From Ahaetulla prasina (lineage: Eukaryota > Chordata > Lepidosauria > Squamata > Colubridae), in assembly GCF_028640845.1 (NCBI RefSeq), contig NC_080541.1, positions 162,551,502 to 162,615,501 on the forward strand: a stretch of 64,000 nt of DNA, read 5' to 3'. Position 1 is the first letter of the stretch; each line of letters starts with the position of its first letter. The notes beneath the pieces are model-generated. The model was not told the origin of the DNA. It did not search any database and saw only the letters and a list, made by a program, of their open reading frames with translations. Of the stretch, positions 45,971-58,140 are shown piece after piece. Position numbers and translations under genes: made by a program.

Positions 45971-47694
45971 ATGAAAATAGAGGGAATTAAGATTAGACAA
46001 TATGAGTATAAAGTTAGAGCTTTTGCAGATGATGTAGTGGTTACGTTAACGAATCCTATAAATTCAAGTAGATTTTTGTTGGAAGTAATTGATAAATATG
46101 GAAAGGTATCAGGATTTAAAATAAATCAGAATAAAACAAAAGTGATAATTAAAAATATGTCTATACAACAGAAACAAAAACTAGAGGAAATGACAGGATT
46201 TGAGGTAGTAAAAAAGGTTAAATATTTAGGGGTCTATATTAGCTCATCGAACAAGAAACTTTATAAGAATAATTATGACTTGCTATGGCAAAAAGTTCAG
46301 AATGATATGAGTGGCTGGAAGAAATTGCAGTTATCCCTATTGGGAAGGATTGCGGCTATTAAAATGAATGTGTTACCTAGATTTTTGTTTCTGTTCCAGA
46401 TGATACCAATAATTAAAAAGGATAAAAATTTGGAAGATTGGCAGATTGGGATTAATAAATTTATATGGCAGGGTAAAAAGGCGAGGTTAAAATGAAAATA
46501 ATACAGGACTCACGGGAAAGAGGTGGTTTAAGAATGCCTAACTTTAAACTATATTATGAAGCAGTAACCCTTTCAGTAATAAGTGACTGGTTTAACTTAA
46601 CAGAGGAAAGAATTTTGAATATAGAAGGTTATGACTTGTTATATGGATGGCATGCGATTTATTTTATGGAAAAAGTGGATAGGGCTTTTAAGAATCATGT
46701 GTTGAGAAGTGCTCTTTTGCAGGTCTGGGAAAAATATTCCTATAAATTAGATTACAAGATTCCTATATGGGCGAGCCCTAGACATGACATAGAGAATATA
46801 AATATAGAACAGAAACAGGAAATGATTACTTATAAAGAACTTTTGTATGCTGAAGGAGGTAGATTGCAATTAAAATCATTACAGGTATTAAATGAAGAAG
46901 GGAGGAATTATACTTGGTTTCAATATGGGCAAATAAGTGCTAGATGGAAAGAAGATCAAAAAATTGGTATAATGCAAAGGGAGGAAAATTTAATAAAGCA
47001 AATTAGAAATCAGACCCAGGAGCATATAAAGAGATTGTATAATGTGTTGCTTGAAATAGATTCGGAAAAGGATTTGGTAAAGGATTGTATGATAAAATGG
47101 GCACAGAATATTCAGGAACCAATAATGTTGGAAACATGGGAGAAAATTTGGGTTAGAAATGTTAAGTTTACACAAGCACAGAATTTAAGGGAAAATTTTT
47201 ATAAGATGTTTTATAGATGGCATTTAGATCCCAAAAAATTATCATGTATGTATCCTAATATCCAAGCGAAATGTTGGAGGTGTGATTGTGATGATGCTAC
47301 ATATTTTCATATTTGGTGGACTTGCAAGAAAATTAAGGTCTTTTGGATAAGAATTTGGTGGATTATTCAAAATGTACTGAAGAAGAAGATAAAGTTCCTG
47401 CCACAATTTTTCCTTTTGGGAATTATAACGGATTGTACAGGGATTGAGACTAAATTGATTCTGAATTTAATAACAGCAGCAAGACTGTTGATTGGACAAT
47501 ACTGGAAGAAAGAAGAGATACCTACAATAGAAGAATGGATATGGAAAGGTATTAATTTGGCTGAGAGGGCTAGAATCGGAGCGGTTTTAAAAGGCAATAC
47601 GCAGGAAAGATATTTAATTGAATGGAAAAATGGATTGATTATCTACAAAACAGATATCAGATTAAGAAATATCAGATTGCCTTTGAATAATTAG
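45971..47694 (+). pseudogene. L1 ORF2, 3' portion (reverse transcriptase end and C-terminal domain)
   Basis: The first frame reads YEYKVRAFADDVVVTLTNPI, with the F-A-D-D catalytic block of L1 reverse transcriptase, then KVSGFKINQNKTKVI, KYLGVYIS and FIWQGKKARLK. A one-base shift at about 46492 moves to a second frame that continues QDSRERGGLRMPNFKLYYEA, as in L1 proteins. The C-terminal end holds a Cys/His cluster (CWRCDCDDATYFHIWWTCKK) typical of L1 ORF2. The endonuclease and the first half of the reverse transcriptase are absent because of 5' truncation. Confidence 0.92.
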
Positions 47695-47828
47695 AAAGTT
47701 ATTTTATGTAATGGGGAGGGGGTTGGGAGATGAAAAGCTTTGGATGTGGTTATTTGGATTGGAAGGGAAAATTTTATTCTATGTTTGGTTTATGTATAAC
47801 AATACCTTGTGATTGACCCGGGAAGCCG

Positions 47829-47900
47829 GGGGGGGGGGAGGGAGGGGAGAAGGGTTTTTTTTGTTTTGTTTTTTGGGAGGGAGGGGGAAAAAAAGGGGGG
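47829..47900 (+). repeat. G-rich tracts in L1 3' UTR
   Basis: Several G runs (G12, then GGGAGG, GGGAGGGAGGGGG, GGGGGG) separated by T and A runs. The pattern could form a G-quadruplex in RNA or DNA. The other L1 has similar runs at 24369-24411. Confidence 0.8.
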
Positions 47901-47939
47901 AAAATGTTTTTGTTTTTTAAAACTCTTTCAATAAAAAAA

Positions 47940-48920
47940 AAAAGAAGAGACTAGGAGCATCTCCAACCTGTTCCATCTGAGAAGATGGGCACATATCCTT
48001 AAGAAGAGGGAGGTCCCGTAGATAACCTGGTCCCATGCTATATACGGTTTTAAAGGTATGTTTGAATTACACTTGGAAGGAAACTGTGAATCAATACAAC
48101 TTGTGCCACTGGTGTGTAATATGGGTAAAGCTGAGGACACACATTATTATTCATGCCACTGCATTTTGACCCATTGTAACTTTCAGGTAGTCTTCAAAAG
48201 CAGCCCGATGTACAGCATATTGTAGGAAAGGGCACAACGGACACATAAGACAGATCTGTACAAAGCTGTCAAAGTCAAAAACGAAATATCACACAGGCTG
48301 GTGGGACCCAAAATCCAGAGTCACTCTGACTTGCCAGGGTTGCCAGGATCAAATCAAAGCCACTCCATTCATCCCGACAGCCTCCAGACACTCACCCAGA
48401 CTGCAACAGCGTTCATCTGTCCATCTAGTGGTGGAAATGAATAACTGAATATCTTCAGCATTCTGATGATACTGAGCTAGTGGTGGGTTGCCTCCGGTTC
48501 GGACCGGTTCTATAGAACCAGTAATAAAACTGGCGCACTGACCCAAATGTCATCAAAACTCTTCTGTGCATGTGCAGAAGCTTCTTCGGCAGGCATGATG
48601 CGAACCGGTAGTAAAGATAAGTAGAACCCACCCCTGTACTGAATCCCATGCCATCAGATTATTTCCCCCAGAAATTTCATGTAGATATTAAAGAGGCAAG
48701 TAAAAAAACTGAAGCCCAGAGGAACATCCTTCATTCACCTCTTCTTCTCCACCAACACTGACTGGAACCAGAAAATAAATAGTAGAACACCACCACACAA
48801 AGTGCCTTCCATTCTCAACTACCAAAGTTGGTCCAGAAGAACAGCATGGTCAATGGCACTGAAAGCTCCTAAGAGGCCAGGGAGGCCAAATTGGTTGCAT
48901 CACCCCATCCTAAGCTCTCC
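47940..48920 (-). mobile_element. Old antisense L2-like LINE (reverse transcriptase to C-terminus)
   Basis: Read on the minus strand, 48820-48900 gives GLLGAFSAIDHAVLLDQLW, matching LDLSAAFDTIDHGILL of the young copy near 59180. Further down, 47960-48060 gives TFKTVYSMGPGYLRDLPLL, matching TFKALHGIGPGYLRDRLLL near 59995. The two motifs are about 790 bp apart here (about 630 after removing the hAT insertion) and about 810 bp apart in the young copy, so this is one collinear copy with deletions. A hAT element (48478-48636) and an L1 (45923-47939) have inserted into it. The left edge, before the L1, may reach to about 45840. Confidence 0.75.
48478..48636. mobile_element. Non-autonomous hAT element, 159 bp
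   Basis: It begins TAGTGGTGGGTTGCCTCC and ends GTAGAACCCACCCCTG, inverted termini of the 2043-2220 family. Flanks TACTGAGC and TACTGAAT agree at 6 of 8 bases. Confidence 0.83.
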
Positions 48921-50556
48921 TAAACTCATCTACAAACACAAGTTTTTAAAGAAAAAGGTTACCAGACCAGTAACAAAAATAATAGATGAAAGGACTTAAA
49001 AGCAATTATCTTCAGTGTTCAGCGCATAAATGTCCTGAATGTAAGAAATGGATGGAAAGGAAGGGAAAGGGAGAATGTATCACTGGAAAGTTATCCTTTA
49101 ATGTTTTTATTTATGCTTCTTACTTGTTTCTCTGTTTTATATCACTGTCGCTATCAAATTAGACTTCTTTCCCTTTTAATTGTCAGCAAACAATTTCTCT
49201 TTTAAAAAAGAGAAATAGTACTAGTCTACTCTCTTCAAATCTCCAGCTGAGCTAGATTACAAGTACTATCTTTCTTACTTATCCAGTTACAGCAACCTGA
49301 CATAGGGCTAGATACAATGGGGTTAAACCTAAGGTTATCCATAGAGTAGGTAAGAGCAAGATAGATGAATGCCCACCTTAGACTGTTTCCTTGAATAGTT
49401 AATATACTTTTACAAATTCCTTTATTATCTTGTGTAAGGTCAATCGGGTTTAACCAATGGCAAAAAAATACACTAGCTAACATAATTTATATTAAAATCT
49501 TTACAATAAACCATTTAAATTATCAGTTACACGTCTAAAATATTTCCATTGCTCCTCCTCTTATGCCTTCTAAAAGCCTTTTTGGGTTCTTTTTTGTGTG
49601 GCAGTAACCCAGCTGAATTTACATTTAACAAAGTTACAGAGAAACTTCTGAAGAAGTGTCTAATGGAAAATTAATAATACCAAACATGTGTCGTTCAATG
49701 TCAAACTCCACTGCCAATCTATATACATAATAAGTGGCTTAGGAGAAGCAATGTTTGTAGAGCAAACTTTGACAGTTAAGCACACCTAGAGTGGTCTTCT
49801 CCATATCCAGTAAGTATATCAGTGGAGTTTGACACTGAAGGTCACATGCCTAGAATAAGTCCTATATGCGGCACAATTTACAGAAAAAGTGGCATCTGTC
49901 TCAGAAAGCAGAATCCCAAGATATTTCCATGTCTGTCTTAATCAGCACAGCCAAAAGGACTGTGTTAGCATCGTCTGGTGTTGACTGGGGAAAATTAAGC
50001 CAGTTGCTTCTCTAGGGTTGTTGTTGTTTTTTTTGGAGTTTTTTCTGCAGACTTTTTGTTTCCAAACAGTCCTTCTCTGTTGCCCTCCCCATCCTTGCAT
50101 TCTTTGATCCACTTTCCCCCCACGGGCAAAAGAAAGGGAAAGTGTTTCCAGATGAACTCTCTTTGTTTGGCTTGGTCTTATTTACACTTCAGGGGGTTTG
50201 AATGCTCTTTTCTTGATGGAGAAAAACTTTACTGGAGAACTCTGAACTACTTTGAATGCACTATAACCACTAGCATTAAAATGAAATGTTTTGCAACCAT
50301 CAGTGCTATTCAGTTAAGAAAAAACAATTTCAGCCTAATACTTTCAGGAATCCACCACTGTTTTCTAATGCAAAAATATGTTCAATTCTCAACGGAAACA
50401 TTTATAAGTTAGCAATCTAACACAATGAAGTGAAAAAGCAAACAAACAAGGGGAAAAAATCCTACTGAATATGTAGACCTGGGAGAGAACATGAAAAAAA
50501 ACATTAGTATAAGTATGTATTATTGTAGTATTGGTGGTTAAGCAACACTTTCCTAC

Positions 50557-50619
50557 CTGTTGAACTTCACTTTCTCCGTTTGAGATTTTTTCTGTGTACA
50601 CAAAGGAGTTGAATATCCG
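50557..50619 (-). CDS. CACHD1: CACHD1, coding exon (probably exon 2)
   Basis: A 63-nt, 21-codon exon reading RIFNSFVYTEKISNGESEVQ followed by Q, preceded by an acceptor (TTGTTGCAG) and followed by a donor (GTAGGA). It starts and ends in phase 0. The peptide matches my memory of vertebrate CACHD1 just after the signal-peptide region, roughly residues 67-87 of the human protein. CACHD1 is a single-pass membrane protein with a large extracellular part (VWA and cache domains). It is related to calcium-channel alpha2delta subunits and modulates CaV3 channels; that is family knowledge, not visible here. The next exon (18304-18452) continues in frame with LAKKIREKF, as expected. The exon is unbroken. 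The preceding exon, with start codon and signal peptide, is not recognisable up to 64000. Confidence 0.95.
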
Positions 50620-51868
50620 CTGCAACAAAATTAAGAAAGACCACTTAGACATCAAGGCACAATTATCATGGTTTTAACATATTCAGAATAAAAAGCAGTT
50701 GGAATCAGTACAGGTATTGTAAGGCAAAAGATTAAAGTTTAAAAGAATTATCATAATAGAGAATGAAAAACCACACCAGTTTCATTAGACACACATATGC
50801 TTCCTTAATTAAATTAAACATATGTTTGTGCTTTGGTAGAAAAAGACTAGGATATTGCATGCAGAGTGCCTGCTTATTGCGTTCAAATGGTACAAATTTT
50901 AAAAAGCTATGCTTTACATCTGAAATCTGATTTTGCCCAAGTATAGGAATTGTTTACATATACATTTAATTCAATGCAGCTTTTTAGAAATGTTTCCCCC
51001 CCCCTCCCAATCTCTTTACTTTCAGCTTTTCTTCTCTGTTGATCTCAATTCATTAGGAACCAGTCTAGACTTCTAAACTGCTTTTATTTAATATCAAGTA
51101 GAGGCCCCCATGGACATTTGCCATGATGGGAAGGGATGGGCTTGTAATTTCTTCTCCCAGTGCTGCTGATGTTCACATGGAATATCGCCACAGGCATAAG
51201 GCATCCCCCAAGTTTGAAACAAGGAACAATGTAGATATTGCATTGATGACCACTTTTGCACTGCTCTGCTTTTTTTTTTAACCAATTCAATTCCTTTTAC
51301 ACTTTTGCTTTTTTCTCTAGGTCAGTACCAGTGAGGAATATAAAATAAAAAACTTAAAAACAAGTTTTATTATTAATCACTGCCCTTAAATTATTCCTCT
51401 GGGAGGTCAAGGCTGGCATTTGTAGTCTTTTCTCCTTTTATATACCCAGATCTGAAAGGTTAAGTTGGATTCAGGCCGAATGGGACTCGAAGCTGGATCT
51501 ATCCAATAGCTTATATTAACCATTATAGCAACTTCGTTCATATTTCACTGGAATAAAAGAAAGACGCCATCTTCTTTCTTTTCTAATAAGACAGAGGCAA
51601 GAAGTTGCTCACTGTTCAGGCACATCCTTGAACCAGAAACTTCCTAATATAATTCAGGAGCATTCAAATAGCACTGTAAGGTGAGGAAAAAGTTACCCTG
51701 AGGCCTACAGGCACCAGGAGCCTTATACTCTTGTTCCTTCTTTGCCACATACCATCAGTCAACCTAGGATCCAAAGGAAGATGGTAGATGAGAAGCATGT
51801 ATAGAAAGCTGACGTGGAACCTTCAATCTCCTTTTCTCTCACCTGCATTTAATTGGTGGGGATTAGGA

Positions 51869-52205
51869 GGAGCCCCTGTGGTACACTGTTTAAAAGTGCA
51901 GTATTATATACAAACTCTGTCCGCAGCCTGGAATTCAATCCTCATGGGGCTATAGGTTGACTCATCCTTCCATCCTTCCGAGGTCCGTAAAATGATGTTT
52001 TACATCAGTGGTTCTCAACCTGTGAGGTCACAGGGGGTCCATGAAGACTTGAAGCAATGTTATAACTTAAATCTTAAGTTGAATCTTGAGGGTCTGTGGC
52101 CATGTTCCATGAGAACCACTGCTCTACACTGTAGACCAGAGAGTGCTGTAAAGCATTATGGGGTGGGTATAGAAGTCGAAATGCCATTGATATTGCTATC
52201 AGAGC
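51869..52205 (+). mobile_element. tRNA-derived SINE interrupted by a hAT element
   Basis: Head GAGCCCCTGTGGTACACTG and body GGTTGACTCATCCTTCCATC match the SINE at 25722. The end reads AAGTCGAAATGCCATTGATA TTGCTATC. A hAT-Charlie-like insertion (52006-52121) splits it. Confidence 0.75.
52006..52121. mobile_element. hAT-Charlie-like element nested in a SINE, 116 bp
   Basis: It begins CAGTGGTTCTCAACCTGTG and ends CCATGAGAACCACTG, classic Charlie-type inverted termini. Flanking octamers TTTTACAT and CTCTACAC agree only partly. Confidence 0.8.
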
Positions 52206-52245
52206 CTCATCTCATCTAAGAGGGTCCAGACAACAGTATCTAAGC

Positions 52246-52378
52246 CAGGGGTCTGCAAACTTGGCTCTTTTGAGACTTGTGGACTTCAACTCCCAGAGTT
52301 CCTCAGCCAGCAAAGCTCCCAGGAACTCTGGGAGTTGAAGTCCATAAGTCTTAAAAGAGCCAAGTTTGCAGGCCCCTG
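52246..52378. mobile_element. Palindromic hAT-type miniature element, 133 bp
   Basis: Arms CAGGGGTCTGCAAACTTGGC and GCCAAGTTTGCAGGCCCCTG are inverted copies with one base difference. The inner arms pair as well (GACTTCAACTCCCAGAGTTC against GAACTCTGGGAGTTGAAGTC). Flanks ATCTAAGC and ACCTCAGC agree at 6 of 8 bases. Confidence 0.87.
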
Positions 52379-54346
52379 ACCTCAGCCAAAAGAGGAAGGC
52401 AGACTCTTGCCCTTCAGTCCATACCTTTTAACAGCCTTTGCTAGCAACTTAAAAAGGGAGTGGCTGTTTATAAATTAAGAAAAGAACAGTGCCTTGGGGG
52501 GTGGGGGGGGGAAGGCATCATATATTGCTCCAAACAGCTAATTCATTTTCTTCTTCCCTATAGGAAATACAAATATAGGAAGGCTTCGTTATCTGCTGTC
52601 TGTTCTGTTTGTAACCTCTTTCATGTTAATGGCATGACTAACTCTAAGGCCTATGGGCAAATCCAAAGAAAATATATACTTTTTAAAATTTATATATACA
52701 TTGAATAACAAGGAATTACTTTTAAATCTTTAAATGTTTCATTACCAAACTAGATGTCACATAGTTCAACTCTGAGCTAGAATAGGCATTGGTCCTACCT
52801 GAATGTCCTTTCTCGATATGGTGGGACAGCATAAACACTTATATCTTATATTCCATTTTATGGAAAAACACATACTGACACTGTTAATGGAATGCACCTC
52901 TTAGTTAAACCATGTCCTTTCTTCTTTTAAGCCCATCTAGCATTTAATTCTGTACCATAAAAATATATCTTCTGACCCTAAAGTCAGAGGTTTAAAGTTA
53001 AATTTATACAAAACATTACTGCAAAATAGAATTTCTAATTTTACTTATTGAGAATGAACACACGCTCTTGTTCAGATGTACATCACTATTAAAAAAACAC
53101 AATTAAAATATCAAGAGGGAACTGATAATTAAAATTAAAGAAGTATGGGATGGAAGATTGAAAATAATATTTTGAAGGGAAATGGACATGGATCAAATAA
53201 ATCTCTGTAAAGATTTTGTTGTTTTCTATGGATGGAATTCTTATTGTCTTAAGTTCAGTTCAGTCCTCTGACCTCCACTTTACACTCAAGACAAGGAAGC
53301 AAGTGTTATACATATATAACATCAAATCAAATGAAGATATAAAAAGCAGATTGGCAAGGCAATTTTCCCCAGCAGTCTTTCAGCCATTATTCTACTGTGA
53401 AATAATCTTATATTTGTTCCACTGAGTTGATGATTGTCACTTTCCCTGATTTCTTTCCCTCTTGGGGATTTCAGGAATTTTAGAAATTTGAACTCTTGAT
53501 TTCACAGCCACCCTTGAAGAGGGCACCAGTAAATCTTCTGAGTTTTCAGGTTTCAGTGAGCTTAAAGGGATTAAAAAAGTAAAATACAACTATTCTAAAT
53601 GAGCAACAGTCAAGTGTCCTTCGTTCTACAGCTTCATTAAAAGCTCTGATCAGTTACTAACACTACATATATTGTCCATCTCACCCTATTAAGTTATGAA
53701 CGTAGTTTAATATCAGAAGAAAAGACATTAAAGGGTAATCATTTTCTTTTCTAATCAAATTTCTGGACATCAAAAGAAACAAAGGAAATAGTCCCAACTA
53801 AAATTATGAGTTCCATCTATAGTGCAAAGCTAGTCTTTTACTTGAGCTTTATATTTAAAAATGATAAAACTGTTCTTTATTAAAGAAGAATTGTATTCTT
53901 TTTATTTTCTCTAGAAAGCCAAAGAAAATATGAAGTGCGATCTTATTGAACAGAGAAAAGGCAGGATCAAATTATTGTTATACAACAAGCAATGCAATAG
54001 TGATGAAGCAATGTTATTCTTAGACTTTCCAAAACCTTCCATTGAATACTTTGAATATGGTTAAGAAAAACTATCATAGGTAGTACCACATTCAATGTAC
54101 AAACAAGAAGGAAGCTAGCCTTGCAAGAAGCAGCAGAGATGGCATATTAGTCTATCTGACACAAGTTTGTTTATGAAATATATTCAGCCATCAACTTTTC
54201 AAAAGTTATGAAATAAAGTTAGCATTTTGGGAAATCTCCAGGAATAAAGATAGGATAACATAATTCCCTTACTGCTAATATTATCCTATCTCCAGCTTTC
54301 CTTTTCTTGGGAAAATTGTTGAGAATTTGTTGTCAACAGTAGAACT

Positions 54347-54374
54347 CCCCCCTTCTCCCTCCCTCCCTCCCTCC
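54347..54374. repeat. (CCCT)n microsatellite
   Basis: CCCCCCTTCTCC followed by four to five CCCT units, then ACTATATAATTAATT. Confidence 0.8.
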
Positions 54375-56269
54375 ACTATATAATTAATTTTATTTAATAA
54401 AGTGCATTTCGTATTTTATGGTAGATTTGTCTTTTTATTGATCTTTACAATGTAAATCATTTTCTGAGCCCAATGGTACATAAATACTATATATAAACAA
54501 ACAAACATGCTTACTACAGGACCGTAAAAACTAAGAAAAAATCGAATTGTCACAATAGATAAAGCTTATTCATAAAACTTGTTCTGTTTGGCCTACTGTC
54601 CAAGAATTTGAACTGTTGAGGCCCAATTCTAACAAAAATAAATATTTGTAAAAGCCAGTGAGACAAAGAGAATAATTGCTCCAAGTTAGACTAATATTGT
54701 AATGAAAGACTTCTAGACTATAAAAATCAGAAGAAAGTCCCATAAGAGGCAGTGTATTTCTAGACATAACCTCTTGGAAACTCTTATTTACCCTCAATAA
54801 AGAAGAGCTGGAAACATACCAAATATGTCATCAAGGTACTTTTTTAAAGCCAAAAGAAGGGGAGAGCAAGAAAATTAGTTCCATATGCTAAAACAATTCA
54901 GCATTTAGTATATGTAATTTGACTAATGTTATAGTCTTGACAATGTACATGGCAATCTTTCAGAGAACTAAAGCTGATGTTATGCAATCTCTAAATATAA
55001 AGCAGATGGTAGGGCACCCCTCCCCCAGATACATTATTATTTGTCATCATGTTAAGACTGGGAGTAGAGAATAAAGAACATTTATTATACTCTACAACAT
55101 AACAGTAATAATTCTCCAAAAAGATTCCTATATTCTCAGCAGAGACTAAGAACAGAGTCACATAAGATGTAAAAGTTACTTAAACCACCAAAGTCCAAAC
55201 ATGATGTCGAAGAATATGGAAACTAAATCAAATTATTTAAATGGAAAAGAGACAAATACATTTCCAAAAGAAAATAGCTATTTTCACATAAATAATGTCA
55301 TTTTGTCATGTTGCAGACTAACTGTGATGGCTGAATAATAAAGTTGAGTCTGTACCAACTTCTGTCTGTTCAGTTATAGTCAGCGCCCTGAATTCTGTGC
55401 TGAATTCGATTTTTCAACCATCAATGTATTTATTTATAAGCCCTTAGCCCTTTCCCACCCCAGTTTCCAACAGTCTTACAAAAATCAGTTAAGATATTCC
55501 ATTGCTCTCAGATATCTAGGACACAACACAAAAGAATTAGAGATGGGAAGGAGAAAGGCAAACATTTTTCTTAGAAATAAATATATAAATAAAAATTACC
55601 GGTATAATCATAAGGAAGATCAGGTATGAGAGGTAGAATGATGAAGGTCAGAGCATGAGATCAGACAGGGTTGTTGCAACACAAAAATGTCAATCCATCT
55701 CTCCCACTGAGAAACAAATTGTCACTCCATTTAAGTTACAAACATAGGCGAAAATGATTAATAACGTTTATGTCTTACACATATTATAAACACACATATA
55801 TTTAGGAGCTGTGTCCTTGAATCTCTACTTGCCAGGTAAATTTGAGCAACTGTCTGGATTAAGCTTGACAGTAAACATGTTTTAGGAAAAAGGAACAAGA
55901 GTTAACAGGTCCTTGGGTGAATTTTGAAGGGAACTTAAACGATAATTATTGCTGGATGACACTTAAGGGAGAAAAAATGATAGATCCGACAGAGTTCGGC
56001 AGAATTGATATAAGGATCTTGACTTTATGTCAACAAGGGGAGAGAAACATAACTTAACCATCTTAGGTCAAGGATGAACAGCACCTCCTATACAACTACC
56101 ATCAGTCACTCACTGCACTCTCCACAGTCTGTGCGCTCTCACTCCTCATACTGGTGGTGAGAACAAGGCTCCTCCATCTACCACAACCCTGCTTCCTCCA
56201 CTGGGTTTATCAGTTTGCCTCCCCACTGGCCAAACCTGGCATGCTCCTTTCAGCAAATGTGTACATCCC

Positions 56270-57030
56270 AGGCAGGGGTTAAATGCTATTGGATCGGACC
56301 GGATTGGGTGAGTAGGTAGCAAAGATTGGGTCTGGTTCGCCAAACCGGATGCCCCATTCCCTGAGGCCCTGGAGCTGCCACCTGCTCGCCGCCTGCGAGG
56401 TCGGGTAATGCACCATTCCCCAACACCAGCCTTGCCCCAAAGCCGCTGCCCGCTCTTCCTTCGCCACACGGCGTGTACTTCCCTTCCTCCAGCGGCTGGC
56501 TGCCACGAAAGGCAAGCGTCCAAAAGTTACTGGAGCCACTCTCCTCCTTGAATATGCCACTGCCATCGCCACCTTGTTCCATGCGCCAGCTGCGCAAGCG
56601 CACACCCAACCTGCCGCTAATAAATGAATGGAAGCAGATGTTGGAGGACTTTGGGGAGACGACGGCGGTATCTTTGACCTGTCCCTGCTTAACCATCTCG
56701 TGACTGTTGTAGTTCCAGCTATGCCTCTCCCCTTGCCATTTGAGATCTTTATGGCTGGGATTGGCCCTATTTGGGCTATTGGGGAGAGGCGTGAGACTTG
56801 CTTGGGGACAGAGGAGGTCATGTGCCACGACCGATGCACCCCCACCCCCGTTCCAGGATGTTTGGATGAGGCTTGGGCAGACTGCCATCTAGACTGTCCT
56901 TTTTGTTTTTGTTTTCCATCTGAAGCCCATCCTAATTTTGGACTACCATCATATTATGACATTTCTGCTACTCGGAGATGGACCCTTCTTATTGCCGATT
57001 TTTATTTTTTATCTGTTTATCTTCAGTTGT
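56270..57030. other. GC-rich block upstream of the L2-like LINE
   Basis: CpG-dense sequence (CACCTGCTCGCCGCCTGCGA GG, CTTCGCCACACGGCGTG) with long open frames on both strands. It starts GCAGGGGTTAAATGCTATTG, which resembles a hAT left end, but no matching right end was found. The right part, from about 56690, may be the 5' UTR of the LINE at 57030. It is not a convincing host promoter: CACHD1 exon 1 is not seen here, and the unusual frames resemble no protein I know. Confidence 0.35.
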
Positions 57031-57404
57031 TATGCGCTATTCGTCTTGTGAACTCTTGCGCCTGCGAGGTGCCCCCGCCTCGCAGGAATGGCCCGCCTCG
57101 TTATCAAGGGCCGGCCTCCATGACGGGTCTTGGGACCCACAGAGGTGGCATGCGAAAAAGAAGAGCTTGTGGGGTTTTTTAGAGAGGGAATTTTAAGGGT
57201 GGGAGGGTAAGGGCGGGTAATGGGGTAACCCGTCGGGTGAGGGGCCAGTTCCTGCACATGCTCGCGGTTTTCTCTATCAGGTTCGGAGGTTATGGGGGAG
57301 GAGTGTGTTCCTATCTGTGAGGGTAGTTCTATCGACACGGTAAGTGGGAGAGGCAGGTATGGCGGAAGCGAGGGGTCATATCAAGTTCCGGGAGCGCGTG
57401 CTCG

Positions 57405-58140
57405 ATGTCTGAAAGCGATCACGCGCTCCGACCCCTTGGACTTCTCCGTTCCCGGATGGTCAGGATCCTCAGAGCTTGGGCCTTGGTTGATGTTGTGCAA
57501 TGCCGGTCCGTGGTGAACAAAGCCCCCCTTGTCTGTGACCTTATACAGGGGGGTTCCGCGGACCTTATGGGCATTACGGAGACCTGGTTGGGCACTGAAG
57601 GGGGCGTGCCCCTTGTTGAGATGTGCCCACCGGGTTTCCGTGCATTCCATCAGCCGAGGCCCAGGGTAGGGGTGGGGGTGGCGGTTGTGATTAGAGAGAG
57701 TCTAGAGCCGAGGAGACCACTGTACCTCAGATTGCGGGTGCGAATCCTCTTTGTGAGATGGGGTCGTGGGTGTCAGATGGGTTTGCTGATCACGTACCTG
57801 GCTCCTTGCTGCGTGACAGCTGCCCTGCCCGAGCTCCTGGAGGTGCTGGCTGGGGTGGCAGTTGAGACCCCAGACTTTTAGTCATGGGGACTTTAACTGC
57901 CATCTTCCGGCTCGTCATCGACGGCAGCTCGGGAGTTCACGGCTTCCATGACGGCCTTGGACCTGACCCAAGTAGTTGATGGCCCTACTCACATTGGGGG
58001 TGGCACTCTGGATTTGATTTTTCTCTCTGGTCAGTGGTTGAGAGATCTGGACTTAAAGGAAATAGTCATTGAACCTTTGTCATGGTCAGATCACTCTCTT
58101 CTTCGCCTGGACTTTCTGACCGCCATTCACCACCGCAGGG
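57405..58140 (+). pseudogene. L2-like LINE endonuclease domain
   Basis: The frame from 57405 reads SVVNKAPLVCDLIQGGSADL then MGITETWL, where ITETWL is the catalytic Glu block of APE-type endonucleases. It stops at 57879. In another frame the block GDFNCHLP (57888-57911) follows, then from 57948 DLTQVVDGPTHIGGGTLDLI and SWSDHSLLRLDF, the SDH catalytic block. At least one frameshift is needed to join these parts. Confidence 0.85.

Larger units (their letters stand above)
45923..47939 (+). mobile_element. 5'-truncated L1 LINE (ORF2 3' half and 3' UTR)
   Basis: Bounded by a 15-bp target duplication. After a (TAA)n stretch (45923-45955) that may be untemplated filler, the sequence enters ORF2 in the reverse transcriptase palm. 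It runs through the C-terminal domain, a 3' UTR with very G-rich tracts (47829-47900), AATAAA and poly(A). It shares ORF2 and 3' UTR style with the deleted L1 at 21878-24451 and looks younger, with only one frameshift in 1.7 kb. Confidence 0.92.

Noticed and set aside
46492..47694. 400-residue open frame as a candidate host gene
   Set aside because: It is the C-terminal part of L1 ORF2, in register with the reverse transcriptase upstream and bounded by an L1 target duplication.
56146..57338. Overlapping open frames of 100-200 residues on both strands in GC-rich DNA
   Set aside because: Frames are open on both strands because stop codons are rare in this composition. None resembles the CACHD1 signal-peptide exon or a known protein.
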